Made by a program: the position numbers and the translations under genes. From NCBI GenBank assembly GCA_017520105.1, contig JAFWRL010000045.1, positions 1 through 12,266 of the forward strand: a stretch of 12,266 bases of DNA. The letters run 5' to 3'. How positions within the stretch are numbered: position 1 is the stretch's first letter; each line of letters begins with the position of its first letter. The notes under the pieces are model-generated. The model ran no database searches. It had not been told where the DNA came from and saw nothing but the letters and a program-made list of their open reading frames with translations. This DNA is from Fibrobacter sp. (GTDB taxonomy: Bacteria; Fibrobacterota; Fibrobacteria; Fibrobacterales; Fibrobacteraceae). Shown here one piece after another: positions 5,381 to 12,238 of this stretch.

Positions 5381-6532
5381 TTATTCCCTAATATTCAAAC
5401 TTTCTTTTACGCTGATTTTTTCTTTGCCGAGTAGGCGGTAGAGCTTGCAGCGGAATAGCGGGATTGCGGCGATGGTGCCCAGAACGACAATCGGGATGGC
5501 GATGTAGGCGATTCCTGGCTGGTTGATTTGCTCCCTGAAAAAGAGTCGCAGCATCAGGACAATCCACCAGTGGACTGCGAGAATCACAAGCGCGTTGCGG
5601 GATATGTTTCTGAGAATTCCCTTGAAAACGCGGATGGGCGCAAAGTTCGGAATCTTGCTTGCGAGTAGGAACATGGCAATGAGGCCGATAATGCCTGTGA
5701 TGGAACTTGCAACGAACTGGGGGAGGCTTTTGCCCAAGTCGTTGTTCATGATGCTGAAATTCGGGCTTGGCGATTCCAAAAATGCGTATGCGATAAAGTT
5801 TGCGATTCCTACCGCTGCGACGATGGTTGCGTTTTTTGCTGCATGGGGAGCGCCCGTAGAAATGGCATTGTGGATTTTTTTGATGGGTTCTTTGCAAAGA
5901 AAACCGCATCCGAAGAAAAATAGAATTGTGAGGTCGCGTTCAATGCCTAGCGGCAAGTGAATATGGTTCTTGTTCAGAATCCAGCCGCTAAGGAGCCCTT
6001 CTATGGACATGACTGCAAAAAACAACTTTGGATTGACTTGCCGTTTTGACATCTCATGAAGTAGATAGAAAATCAAACTGACTGAATATAAAGTAAATAC
6101 AAACCACAGAGGCCCTGCGCCAACAGAGGACTTCCCGGCGATAAATATTTTGGCTATGTTCCAATAGATGTATTGCCATGTGTTGTTGATGTCGGGAATG
6201 GTATTCACGACCATCATCGTGGGCGATTTCGGGTACAGCGAGAAATTGTAAACGACTGGATCAATGGCGAAAAAAAGAAATGAAAGGTAGAGATAGGGTG
6301 CTAACAAAACTTTTGTCTTGTGGGTAAAGTAACTTTTGAAATTGCTGAAGCGCTTGGTGCTGAAAAGCACGCCTGAAATAAAGAAGAAAGATGACATGCG
6401 CAGAGCGCTCAAGTGCCACGCTCCCAAAAGGGCGTTCGGGAATGTCTGCTCGATGTGAAAAAGGCAGACTAGCAAAAGTACGAACCCTTTGAATTCGTCA
6501 ATCCAGTTGATACGGTTGTGCGAAGAATTCAT
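5381..6532 (-). CDS. Membrane acyltransferase, acyltransferase-3 family
   Basis: This 383-residue polytopic membrane protein has about ten hydrophobic segments. Family features are the N-terminal segment WIDEFKGFVLLLVCLFHIE, with His26 at the conserved active-site position, and FFFISGVLF (49-57). GPLWFVFTLYS (140-150) and a late membrane segment with HWW (321-323) are also present. Members (OatA N-terminal domain, WecH, NolL and others) move acetyl or other acyl groups onto peptidoglycan, O-antigen or other glycans. The substrate cannot be read from the sequence and the neighbours give no polysaccharide cluster. The length is normal for a stand-alone member. The first ATG at 6532 is used; there is no strong Shine-Dalgarno. 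It is divergent from the phosphatase gene, sharing the 177-bp gap 6533-6709. Its 3' end abuts the right palindromic array and no ordinary terminator is visible. Confidence 0.9.
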   Translation of the reverse strand: MNSSHNRINWIDEFKGFVLLLVCLFHIEQTFPNALLGAWHLSALRMSSFFFISGVLFSTKRFSNFKSYFTHKTKVLLAPYLYLSFLFFAIDPVVYNFSLYPKSPTMMVVNTIPDINNTWQYIYWNIAKIFIAGKSSVGAGPLWFVFTLYSVSLIFYLLHEMSKRQVNPKLFFAVMSIEGLLSGWILNKNHIHLPLGIERDLTILFFFGCGFLCKEPIKKIHNAISTGAPHAAKNATIVAAVGIANFIAYAFLESPSPNFSIMNNDLGKSLPQFVASSITGIIGLIAMFLLASKIPNFAPIRVFKGILRNISRNALVILAVHWWIVLMLRLFFREQINQPGIAYIAIPIVVLGTIAAIPLFRCKLYRLLGKEKISVKESLNIRE

Positions 6533-6709
6533 AAATATGGCTGATATACTCTACATTCTAAAAGGTTCGTTTTTTCAGAAAAAATGCTTATGCTCCCAAT
6601 ATAGCGATTTAATAATTCTTTGTTAAGAGCAAAGTGGAAAATAATGTCGTCTTCGCCCCTCTAAAATATACTACATTCTACATGAACGCCTCCCATAGGC
6701 GAGGTTCCT
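6533..6709. promoter_or_regulatory. Divergent intergenic region with near-duplicate motif and palindrome
   Basis: ATATACTCTACATTCTA (6544-6560) and ATATACTACATTCTA (6666-6680) are near-identical plus-strand copies differing by a 2-nt gap; the second includes TACATTCT, which resembles the TAnnTTTG box, about 30 nt before the phosphatase ATG. TTTTTTC-A-GAAAAAA (6570-6584) is a perfect odd palindrome that could be an operator. CGCCT/AGGCG (6687-6691 with 6697-6701) forms a small hairpin whose 3' side touches the GAGG (6701-6704) ahead of the phosphatase start. None of these can be assigned to a known regulator. Confidence 0.35.
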
Positions 6710-7912
6710 ATGTTTCTGACGAAAAAGGCTTGCTTGATTTTTGCAATATTAGTTTTCTGTGCGCAGGTTTTTCTTGCCTGTAGTGACTCGTCTTCTGTTG
6801 TTCAAACACCCGCAGAATATCAAACATTACCGGGAAATACAGTAAAAGAAAATTTTGTCAGGGGTGATGGTTCTGGAGTAAGTTCTTTTGGACGGCTTCT
6901 ATCTTACGATTTGTATATTGATTACCCGGCGGATTCTTTCTTGACTGAATTCGACTATGGCGATATAGTGACTGTGGCTATAGCCGGTTATGACACTCTC
7001 GAAATACCGGTTGTTAAATTTGTCTATAATGTGCCTGTTTCTTGGTTTGCGATTGCGGCAGTCCGAGGTTCTGAAAATATTGTTTTGACCGCTCATTACG
7101 CACACATGGCTGATGTCCTTGGAATAACCGATGTCACGGCTCCTATAGAAGTTGTCATATCCATGAAAGATAAAGGCGGCTTTTTGTTTGGCCTCCAAAT
7201 GAGCCTTGTGCAATACATGGGATCGTATAAAGAAAATTATCCAAATCTTTCAATTGACGAGTTCGCCAATTTCAGGGACGTCCATACAACGGGCATGGGA
7301 AAGAATAGACTTTATCGTTCTTCTAGTCCCATAGATCTTAGTCTTGGTCGCAATTTTATTGTTGATTCCCTTGCTAAAGAGGCCGGAATTGCCACGTTTA
7401 TCAATTTGGCCGATTTGGAGAATAACGCTAAATCATTCAAGGGGTATGAAGCTTCCTATTACTCTACACAAAATGTAATTTTTTTAGCAATGCCGGTAGA
7501 ATTTTTCTCAAAGCCATTCAAGGAGAAACTTGTAAGTGGTTTCCGTTATATGATTGAGCATGAGGGACCGTATATGGTTCACTGCACTTATGGCATGGAT
7601 CGTACGGGTTGGACGATTGCTGTTTTAGAAGCGTTGATGGGTGCGACTGCCAAAGAAATCCAGGACGATTATGCAAAAACTTTTAGCAACTACTATCATG
7701 TTGTCGATGGCGTGCAAGTCGCTTTGAATGGACAGCAGGTGGATTTTTTCAAGTCCGTTGTTTTAAGAAATCTACGGGCTGTCTATCATGCTGAAGGAAT
7801 TGAGGTTGCAGACGCCGCTGATGCCGATTGGGCTGTTGCTACGGAAAAATACTTGGAAAAACTCGGAATGACTCCAGAAGAAATTTCGGCTTTGAAAAAT
7901 AGGTTGAAGTAG
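6710..7912 (+). CDS. Lipoprotein tyrosine/dual-specificity phosphatase
   Basis: This 400-residue exported protein has the cysteine phosphatase signature HC-TYGMD-RTG, with Cys292 as nucleophile and Arg298. It is preceded by FANFRDVHTTGMGKNRLYRS (186-203), the FRD..... and LYRSS pattern of the Y_phosphatase3-type bacterial phosphatases. The general-acid loop is probably around 230-265. The signal peptide ends in the lipobox VFLAC (Cys24), so the enzyme is lipid-anchored outside the inner membrane, where its substrate is unlikely to be a cytoplasmic phosphotyrosine protein; a phospho-glycan, phospholipid or inositol phosphate is possible. The region from about 55 to 165 is a separate beta-rich domain. 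I recall similar two-domain proteins in gut Firmicutes, where it resembles the C-terminal barrel of SAM-hydrolysing enzymes, but I hold this loosely. GAGG precedes the ATG by 5 nt. The gene is noticeably AT-richer than uvrB and cysS, and it converges with the 7928 gene with a 15-nt gap. Confidence 0.85.
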   Translation: MFLTKKACLIFAILVFCAQVFLACSDSSSVVQTPAEYQTLPGNTVKENFVRGDGSGVSSFGRLLSYDLYIDYPADSFLTEFDYGDIVTVAIAGYDTLEIPVVKFVYNVPVSWFAIAAVRGSENIVLTAHYAHMADVLGITDVTAPIEVVISMKDKGGFLFGLQMSLVQYMGSYKENYPNLSIDEFANFRDVHTTGMGKNRLYRSSSPIDLSLGRNFIVDSLAKEAGIATFINLADLENNAKSFKGYEASYYSTQNVIFLAMPVEFFSKPFKEKLVSGFRYMIEHEGPYMVHCTYGMDRTGWTIAVLEALMGATAKEIQDDYAKTFSNYYHVVDGVQVALNGQQVDFFKSVVLRNLRAVYHAEGIEVADAADADWAVATEKYLEKLGMTPEEISALKNRLK

Positions 7913-7927
7913 TATTTGCAAGTATCC

Positions 7928-8584
7928 CTAATACCACATTTTCTCGTCGTCGATGGTGGTGCTGGGACCGTGGCCGGGGAATACGACTGTTTCTGCGGGG
8001 AGCTTAAGGAGTTTGTTTTTGATACCATTTACGAGAGCGTATTCGTCACCGCCGTAGAGGTCGCTACGTCCGCGGCTGCCTGCGAATAAAATATCGCCTG
8101 AAAAAAGGAGCGGAGGCACGTTATCTTGTCCGTTCACTTTACCCGGATTTTCGCAGAAGAAGGCGAGACCGCCGGGGGAATGCCCGGCAACGTGAATCAC
8201 TTGCAAACGGATTTCTGCAATTTCGATGATGTCGCCGTCGTTTAGAAATTTTCCTAAAGCGGGGGCGGGATCATTTTGCGGAAGCCCGAACATTTGAGCT
8301 TGTTCTTGCTGCAGGTCGAGGAGAAATGTGTCGTCTTTATGCGCTTCGGCCTTGATGCCAAATGTACGTTCCACGAACGCGTTTCCGAGAACGTGGTCGA
8401 GATGCAAATGCGTGTTCAAAACGCGCACGACTTTCAGTTTTTCGCTCTTGATGTAATCGGCGAGAGCTGCTTGTTCGCGGGTGTTGCTAACGCTCGGGTC
8501 AATCAAGATGGTTTCGCCTTTGTCGTTGCCTAAAATGTAGCAGTTGACGCCGAACGGATTAAATACAAATTGTTTTATTTGCAT
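7928..8584 (-). CDS. Metallo-beta-lactamase-fold hydrolase, glyoxalase II-like
   Basis: This 218-residue cytoplasmic hydrolase has the complete two-metal site: THLHLDH (His59, His61, Asp63, His64), AGHSPG (His135), SGDILF (Asp164) and PGHG (His205). The N-terminus QIKQFVFNPFGVNCYILG and the overall length fit the short glyoxalase II-like group (YcbL type), whose members hydrolyse thioesters such as S-lactoylglutathione or related small thiol adducts. True substrate specificity cannot be told, since the long C-terminal glutathione-binding helices of classical GloB are missing. The start at 8584 has GAGG spaced well, and the Shine-Dalgarno begins at the stop codon of the upstream MFS gene (10-nt gap), so the two are translated from one transcript. 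Its 3' end is 15 nt from the converging phosphatase gene, with no terminator hairpin between them. Confidence 0.92.
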   Translation of the reverse strand: MQIKQFVFNPFGVNCYILGNDKGETILIDPSVSNTREQAALADYIKSEKLKVVRVLNTHLHLDHVLGNAFVERTFGIKAEAHKDDTFLLDLQQEQAQMFGLPQNDPAPALGKFLNDGDIIEIAEIRLQVIHVAGHSPGGLAFFCENPGKVNGQDNVPPLLFSGDILFAGSRGRSDLYGGDEYALVNGIKNKLLKLPAETVVFPGHGPSTTIDDEKMWY

Positions 8585-8594
8585 GATGGACCTC

Positions 8595-9896
8595 TTAGCG
8601 TTTTTTCTTCCGCTTGCGCTTTAAACGTTCACGCTTGACGCTTTCCATGGAAACTTCATGGAGAATGTCAAGAACGCGTTCGCGGGCGTAAGACTTATTG
8701 AGCTTCTTGTGCGTGACATAGTCTAGCAAGCACACGCATAAAAGTAACAATCCAACGAAAATCGAAAGTGAAATCGGCCAAAGATGAACAGAAAAATGCG
8801 TGGCGACAAGTCCGAATGCGGGTGGCATCAAAATGGAGCCAACGTAAGAACCGGCAAGTTGGATGCTAATGGCTTGGCTGGAGAGCGCTTCGCCAAATCG
8901 TGCCGGAGTGGCGTGGATGAGCGAGGGATAGACGGGGGCGCAACCGAGGCCGAGGAGGCAAATGCATACAGGCAACATCCAAAGTGGTAGCGGTAGTGAA
9001 AGCACAAGGCAGCCAGCGGCAACGATGAAGATCCCTGCGTAAATTAGACGATGGTCGGTGAATTTAATCGCAAAAAATCCACTGATGATTCTCCCAATCA
9101 TCACAGACGCAAACATGAGCGATACGATGAATGCGCCGACTTCAGGCTTGAAACCGCAAGCGATAAGGTATGTGCCACACCAAAGGCTTGTTGAGATTTC
9201 GAGTGATGAGTAAAAGAAGAATGTGAGGAACGAAAGTTTCATTCCTGGGACGCGGAGAGATTCGCGGAAACTGAGTTGTGCGGAATTGTTGGGCTTGCTG
9301 TCGGGAGCTGTTTTTTCGAGTGCTGCGGCTCCTGATACTCCGCTGTGGGCTTCCGTTTTTTTCCAAAGCGGGAGTGAAATAAGAATCAGCACGAAAATTG
9401 CAGCGAGAGCAGCGGCGACATATTCGTAAGCCCCACGCCAACCATTCCCGGTCAAAATCGATAACGATAGTAGCGACGGACCAAGCGTAGCTCCGATGCC
9501 CCAACTGGCGTGCAGCCAATTCGTGTGCTTCGATTCCAGATAAACGGCGGCAAAGTTGTTCATCGCCACATCAACGGCGCCAGCGCCAATGCCCATCGGG
9601 ATAGCCCACAAACAGAGAATGCCGAATGAATCGGCGAAACCGTAACCGAGTGATGCGATTGCTGTGAGTGCAATGCTGTATGCAACGAGTTTCCCGGTTC
9701 CTAGAATGCGCAGAAACTTCGGCGTCAAAAGGCTAGAAACTATCGTCCCAAGCGATGTGATGATGGAGAGTATGCCTGCCGCCGAAATGGGAGCGGAAAG
9801 GTCTAGACGCATCAACGGCCAAGATGCCCCGAGTATAGTGTCGGGGATCCCAAGCCCAATAAATGCAACGTATATGACGACAAGTAAAAAAAACAT
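8595..9896 (-). CDS. Major facilitator superfamily transporter
   Basis: This 433-residue inner-membrane protein has about twelve transmembrane segments in two halves joined by a hydrophilic loop (about residues 178-210). The first segment reads YVAFIGLGIPDTILGASWP, the G.xD..LG..WP pattern of the FucP/YfkF-like branch of MFS permeases. GRIISGFFA and a motif-A-like basic stretch lie in the second half. The cargo cannot be read; sugar permeases and drug exporters both occur near this branch. The C-terminus is a strongly basic tail, KRERLKRKRKKKR, which probably stays cytoplasmic and contacts lipid or RNA. The start at 9896 lacks a Shine-Dalgarno, and a terminator hairpin lies 14-44 nt upstream, so either the promoter lies in that short gap or some read-through from cysS feeds it. 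It forms an operon with the hydrolase gene at 7928-8584. Confidence 0.9.
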   Translation of the reverse strand: MFFLLVVIYVAFIGLGIPDTILGASWPLMRLDLSAPISAAGILSIITSLGTIVSSLLTPKFLRILGTGKLVAYSIALTAIASLGYGFADSFGILCLWAIPMGIGAGAVDVAMNNFAAVYLESKHTNWLHASWGIGATLGPSLLSLSILTGNGWRGAYEYVAAALAAIFVLILISLPLWKKTEAHSGVSGAAALEKTAPDSKPNNSAQLSFRESLRVPGMKLSFLTFFFYSSLEISTSLWCGTYLIACGFKPEVGAFIVSLMFASVMIGRIISGFFAIKFTDHRLIYAGIFIVAAGCLVLSLPLPLWMLPVCICLLGLGCAPVYPSLIHATPARFGEALSSQAISIQLAGSYVGSILMPPAFGLVATHFSVHLWPISLSIFVGLLLLCVCLLDYVTHKKLNKSYARERVLDILHEVSMESVKRERLKRKRKKKR

Positions 9897-9909
9897 CGAA
9901 GGTAATTTA

Positions 9910-9940
9910 TAAAAAAAGATGGCGGCTCAGAGGCCGCCAT
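9910..9940 (-). terminator. Terminator downstream of cysS, in the leader of the MFS gene
   Basis: The 8-bp stem ATGGCGGC (9919-9926) with GCCGCCAT (9933-9940) has a 6-nt loop. On the minus strand it is followed by CTTTTTTT (9911-9918). It lies about 87 nt past the cysS stop and 14 nt before the MFS start codon. Confidence 0.8.
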
Positions 9941-9956
9941 GACAGTGTTCTGCTAG

Positions 9957-9994
9957 GGATCCTTCCCCGGACTAGTTCCGGGACTCAGGATGAC
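9957..9994 (-). repeat. Dispersed palindromic repeat copy
   Basis: On the minus strand it starts GTCATCCTGAG and ends GAAGGATCC. The outer stem ATCCT/AGGAT (9959-9963 with 9987-9991) and inner stem CCCGGA/TCCGGG (9966-9971 with 9977-9982) enclose a 5-nt loop. Layout and ends match the GIY-YIG flanking hairpins and the copy in uvrB. It lies between the cysS stop and its terminator. Confidence 0.7.
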
Positions 9995-9998
9995 ACTC

Positions 9999-10026
9999 CT
10001 AACCACTAATCACTAACTACTGTTTA
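9999..10026 (+). repeat. Four-unit heptanucleotide array abutting the cysS stop codon
   Basis: Units are CTAACCA, CTAATCA, CTAACTA and CTGTTTA, and the next CTA (10027-10029) is the reverse complement of the cysS stop codon TAG. It begins 4 nt from the palindromic repeat at 9957-9994, the same pairing seen in uvrB. Confidence 0.65.
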
Positions 10027-11481
10027 CTAGCCCTTGATTTCCCAGGTCGTGCCTTCCTTGGAGTCCTTGATGACCACGTTCATTGCGGCGAGTTCGTCGC
10101 GGATGCGGTCACTTTCGGCCCAGTTCTTGGCTGCACGGGCTTCCTTACGGGCGGCAATCAGCGCTTCAATCTTCGCGACATCAACGCCGTCGTTCGCACC
10201 CTTCTTGGCATATTCTTCACGGGGTTCATCGAGCTTCAAACCGAAAATCTGGTCGAAGTCGGCCACCAACGCAGCCTTTTCTCCGTCATCGATTTCGCTC
10301 TTGAGCATCGTGTTCATGATACCGAGCGCACGCGGCATGTTCAGGTCGTCACCGATAGCTTCCTTGAACTCGTTCTGGAATGCCTTGGCAGCATCGCTCG
10401 TAATCGCGGTAGCCTTGCCAATCAGCGGGTCCGTCTTCTTGTGCAAACTCTTGAGGCCTTCCTTGGCGCCTTCCAAAGCTTCCCACGTGAAGTTCAGGTA
10501 GTTGCGGTAGTGGCTGCCAATCGCGAAGAAGCGGTAGTCGAGCGGGTTGAAACCGCGGTCCATCAAAAGCGTGACCGTCAGAAATTCGCCGCTGGACTTG
10601 CTCATCTTGCCGAACTTGGTTTCGGTCGTGCCGTCTTCCAGTTTTTCTTCGCTTGCGGTGCGCAGGAATTCGCCGTGCATCCAGAAGCGGGCGAACTGCA
10701 CGCCGTTGGCGCATTCGCTCTGGGCGATTTCGTTCGTGTGGTGCACGCGGATGTGGTCGGTACCGCCGCAGTGGATGTCGAGCGTCGGGCCGTTGTACTT
10801 CATGGCCATGGCGGAGCATTCGATGTGCCAGCCGGGGAAGCCGACGCCCCACGGGCTGTCCCATTCCATGGCGCGTTTCTTGTCCTTCGGGCTGAACTTC
10901 CACAGAGCGAAGTCGGTGGCGTTCTTCTTTTCGCCCATGTCGATGCGGCTACCCTTGCGGAGGTTTTCCACGTCGAGGCGGGCAAAGTCGGCATAGCGCG
11001 GGAACTTGAGGCTGTCGAAGTAGATGCCGTCGCTGGTGCGGTAGGTGTAGCCCTTTTCTTCCAAGGTCTTTACCAGGTCAATCTGTTCCTGGATGTGCTG
11101 CGTAGCAGGCGTCCAGCGGGTCGGTTCCTGGATGTTGAGGCGGTGCCAGTCAGCCATGAAGGCGTCGGTGTAGAACTTCGCAATGTCCCACACGGACTTG
11201 CCTTCGCGGGCGGCGCCCTTTTCCATCTTGTCGTCGCCGGAGTCTGCGTCGCTCGTGAGGTGGCCCACGTCGGTGATGTTCACGATGTGGTTCACCTTGT
11301 AGCCGTAGTACTTGAGCGTGCGGACCAAAAAGTCTTCAAAAATGTAGGTGCGGAGGTTACCGATGTGGGCGAAATGATAGACAGTCGGGCCACAACAGTA
11401 CATGCGCACGGCGGGAACGCCTTCGGGGAGTGTGAATACTTCTTTCTTGCGCGATGCGGTGTTGTAGAACTGTAGAGCCAT
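10027..11481 (-). CDS. cysS: Cysteinyl-tRNA synthetase
   Basis: This class I aminoacyl-tRNA synthetase charges tRNA-Cys with cysteine in the cytoplasm. At 484 residues it has near-normal length (E. coli CysS is about 460). YCCGPTVYHFAHIGN (28-42) carries the first zinc-ligand cysteine and the HIGH-type motif HIGN. GWHIECSA (217-224) holds Cys222. HHTNEIAQSE (247-256) holds the His and Glu ligands of the zinc that selects cysteine. GKMSKSSG (291-298) is the KMSKS loop. A C-terminal anticodon-binding region follows, ending with the NW.ESDRIRDEL helix typical of CysS. The ATG at 11481 is supported by a strong GGAGG Shine-Dalgarno (11487-11491). A TATATTTG promoter box lies about 48 nt upstream. 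Downstream come a 7-bp array, a palindromic repeat and a terminator. It lies on the same strand as the Crp-like gene but appears to be separated from it by a terminator-like palindrome. Confidence 0.98.
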   Translation of the reverse strand: MALQFYNTASRKKEVFTLPEGVPAVRMYCCGPTVYHFAHIGNLRTYIFEDFLVRTLKYYGYKVNHIVNITDVGHLTSDADSGDDKMEKGAAREGKSVWDIAKFYTDAFMADWHRLNIQEPTRWTPATQHIQEQIDLVKTLEEKGYTYRTSDGIYFDSLKFPRYADFARLDVENLRKGSRIDMGEKKNATDFALWKFSPKDKKRAMEWDSPWGVGFPGWHIECSAMAMKYNGPTLDIHCGGTDHIRVHHTNEIAQSECANGVQFARFWMHGEFLRTASEEKLEDGTTETKFGKMSKSSGEFLTVTLLMDRGFNPLDYRFFAIGSHYRNYLNFTWEALEGAKEGLKSLHKKTDPLIGKATAITSDAAKAFQNEFKEAIGDDLNMPRALGIMNTMLKSEIDDGEKAALVADFDQIFGLKLDEPREEYAKKGANDGVDVAKIEALIAARKEARAAKNWAESDRIRDELAAMNVVIKDSKEGTTWEIKG

Positions 11482-11525
11482 TTTAGCCTCCGGTTAGTTA
11501 ATGCGGCGCAACTTGCGTCGTTCGC

Positions 11526-11544
11526 GCGCAAATATAGAAAAAAA
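11526..11544 (-). promoter_or_regulatory. Promoter-like box upstream of cysS (TATATTTG type)
   Basis: The minus strand reads TTTTTTTCTATATTTGCGC. TATATTTG (11529-11536) exactly fits TAnnTTTG, and the surrounding TTTTTCTA...TTTGCGC is shared with the gpmI upstream box at 361-377. It lies 48 nt before the cysS ATG and overlaps the palindrome at the end of the Crp-like gene. Confidence 0.5.
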
Positions 11545-11557
11545 GCGCTTTTTTCTA
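11535..11557 (-). terminator. Possible terminator of the Crp-like gene
   Basis: A near-perfect palindrome, TAGAAAAAA-GCGC-TTTTTTTCTA on the minus strand, begins at the TAG stop codon of the upstream gene and ends in seven T. The stem is AT-rich and has almost no room for a loop, so terminator strength is uncertain. It could serve only as an A/T-tract upstream of the cysS promoter. Confidence 0.35.
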
Positions 11558-12238
11558 AAGGATTTTCTTCAGCCCTTCGATATTACGGAGTACAATTTTC
11601 CCACGTTTGATTTCGACAAGGCCTTTGGCGGCGAATTCCTGGAGCATGCGGGCCACCACCTCACGGGCGGAATTCACGTCGCGAGCAATTTCTTCTTGGG
11701 TTTTCTTGATTTCGGGCTTGCCTGTGCTTTGGTAGGCGTCAATGAAGTAAGTGGCGAGGCGCTGGTCAAATTTTTTGAAGAGCATCTGCTGGATTGCCCA
11801 AATTGTCTGCGAATAACGTTCCGTCTCCTGTTCAAAGACAAATGAACGCACGTAGATGTTCCTTTCCATGAGCCGGGCTGTAACGGATGAAGGAATGACG
11901 AGTACGGTCGTATCTTCTTCGGCCGAAACGTTCGCCTCAAATGTCAGCTGGTGAATGACGCACGAAGCGGTTGAAACGCAGAACTCGCCTGCGTGGGCGC
12001 GGTAGAGCGTGATTTCGCGACCTTCATCGGAAATGAGGCTGATGCGAACCCCACCCTTTAGGATGAGGATAATCCCGAGGCATGCGGAACGGTCGCTTGT
12101 TATGATTTGGTCCTTGTCGAAACTCTTTGTCAAGGCACGCTGGGACACGAGCGCCTTCTCTTCGGAAGAAAGGTTCGCCCAAAACGGAATCTTTGGAAGA
12201 ATTTGACTGATTGGGGGTGCGTTGAGTCCTGTAATCAT
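11555..12238 (-). CDS. Crp/Fnr-family transcriptional regulator
   Basis: This 227-residue cytoplasmic DNA-binding protein has an N-terminal cyclic-nucleotide-binding-type beta-barrel (about 20-130), with GVRISLISDEGREITLYR (63-80) typical of the barrel. A dimerisation helix (about 130-165) and a C-terminal winged helix follow, with the HTH in TQEEIARDVNSAREVVARML (180-199) and the wing GLVEIKRGKIVL (206-217). The cAMP phosphate-binding motif of true Crp (GE..x..RSA) is not present; that region reads GEFCVSTASC (84-93), with Cys87 and Cys93. This Cys pair is reminiscent of a Crp subgroup in anaerobes and might sense redox state or a metal, but that is inference. The four N-terminal cysteines of Fnr are absent. 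The ATG at 12238 gives a normal-length protein; its Shine-Dalgarno is weak. The target genes are unknown, and cysS downstream appears to have its own promoter. Confidence 0.9.
   Translation of the reverse strand: MITGLNAPPISQILPKIPFWANLSSEEKALVSQRALTKSFDKDQIITSDRSACLGIILILKGGVRISLISDEGREITLYRAHAGEFCVSTASCVIHQLTFEANVSAEEDTTVLVIPSSVTARLMERNIYVRSFVFEQETERYSQTIWAIQQMLFKKFDQRLATYFIDAYQSTGKPEIKKTQEEIARDVNSAREVVARMLQEFAAKGLVEIKRGKIVLRNIEGLKKIL

Noticed and set aside
10441..11475. Plus-strand open frame of 344 codons opposite cysS
   Set aside because: It is a shadow of cysS with the same biased composition and no recognisable motifs.
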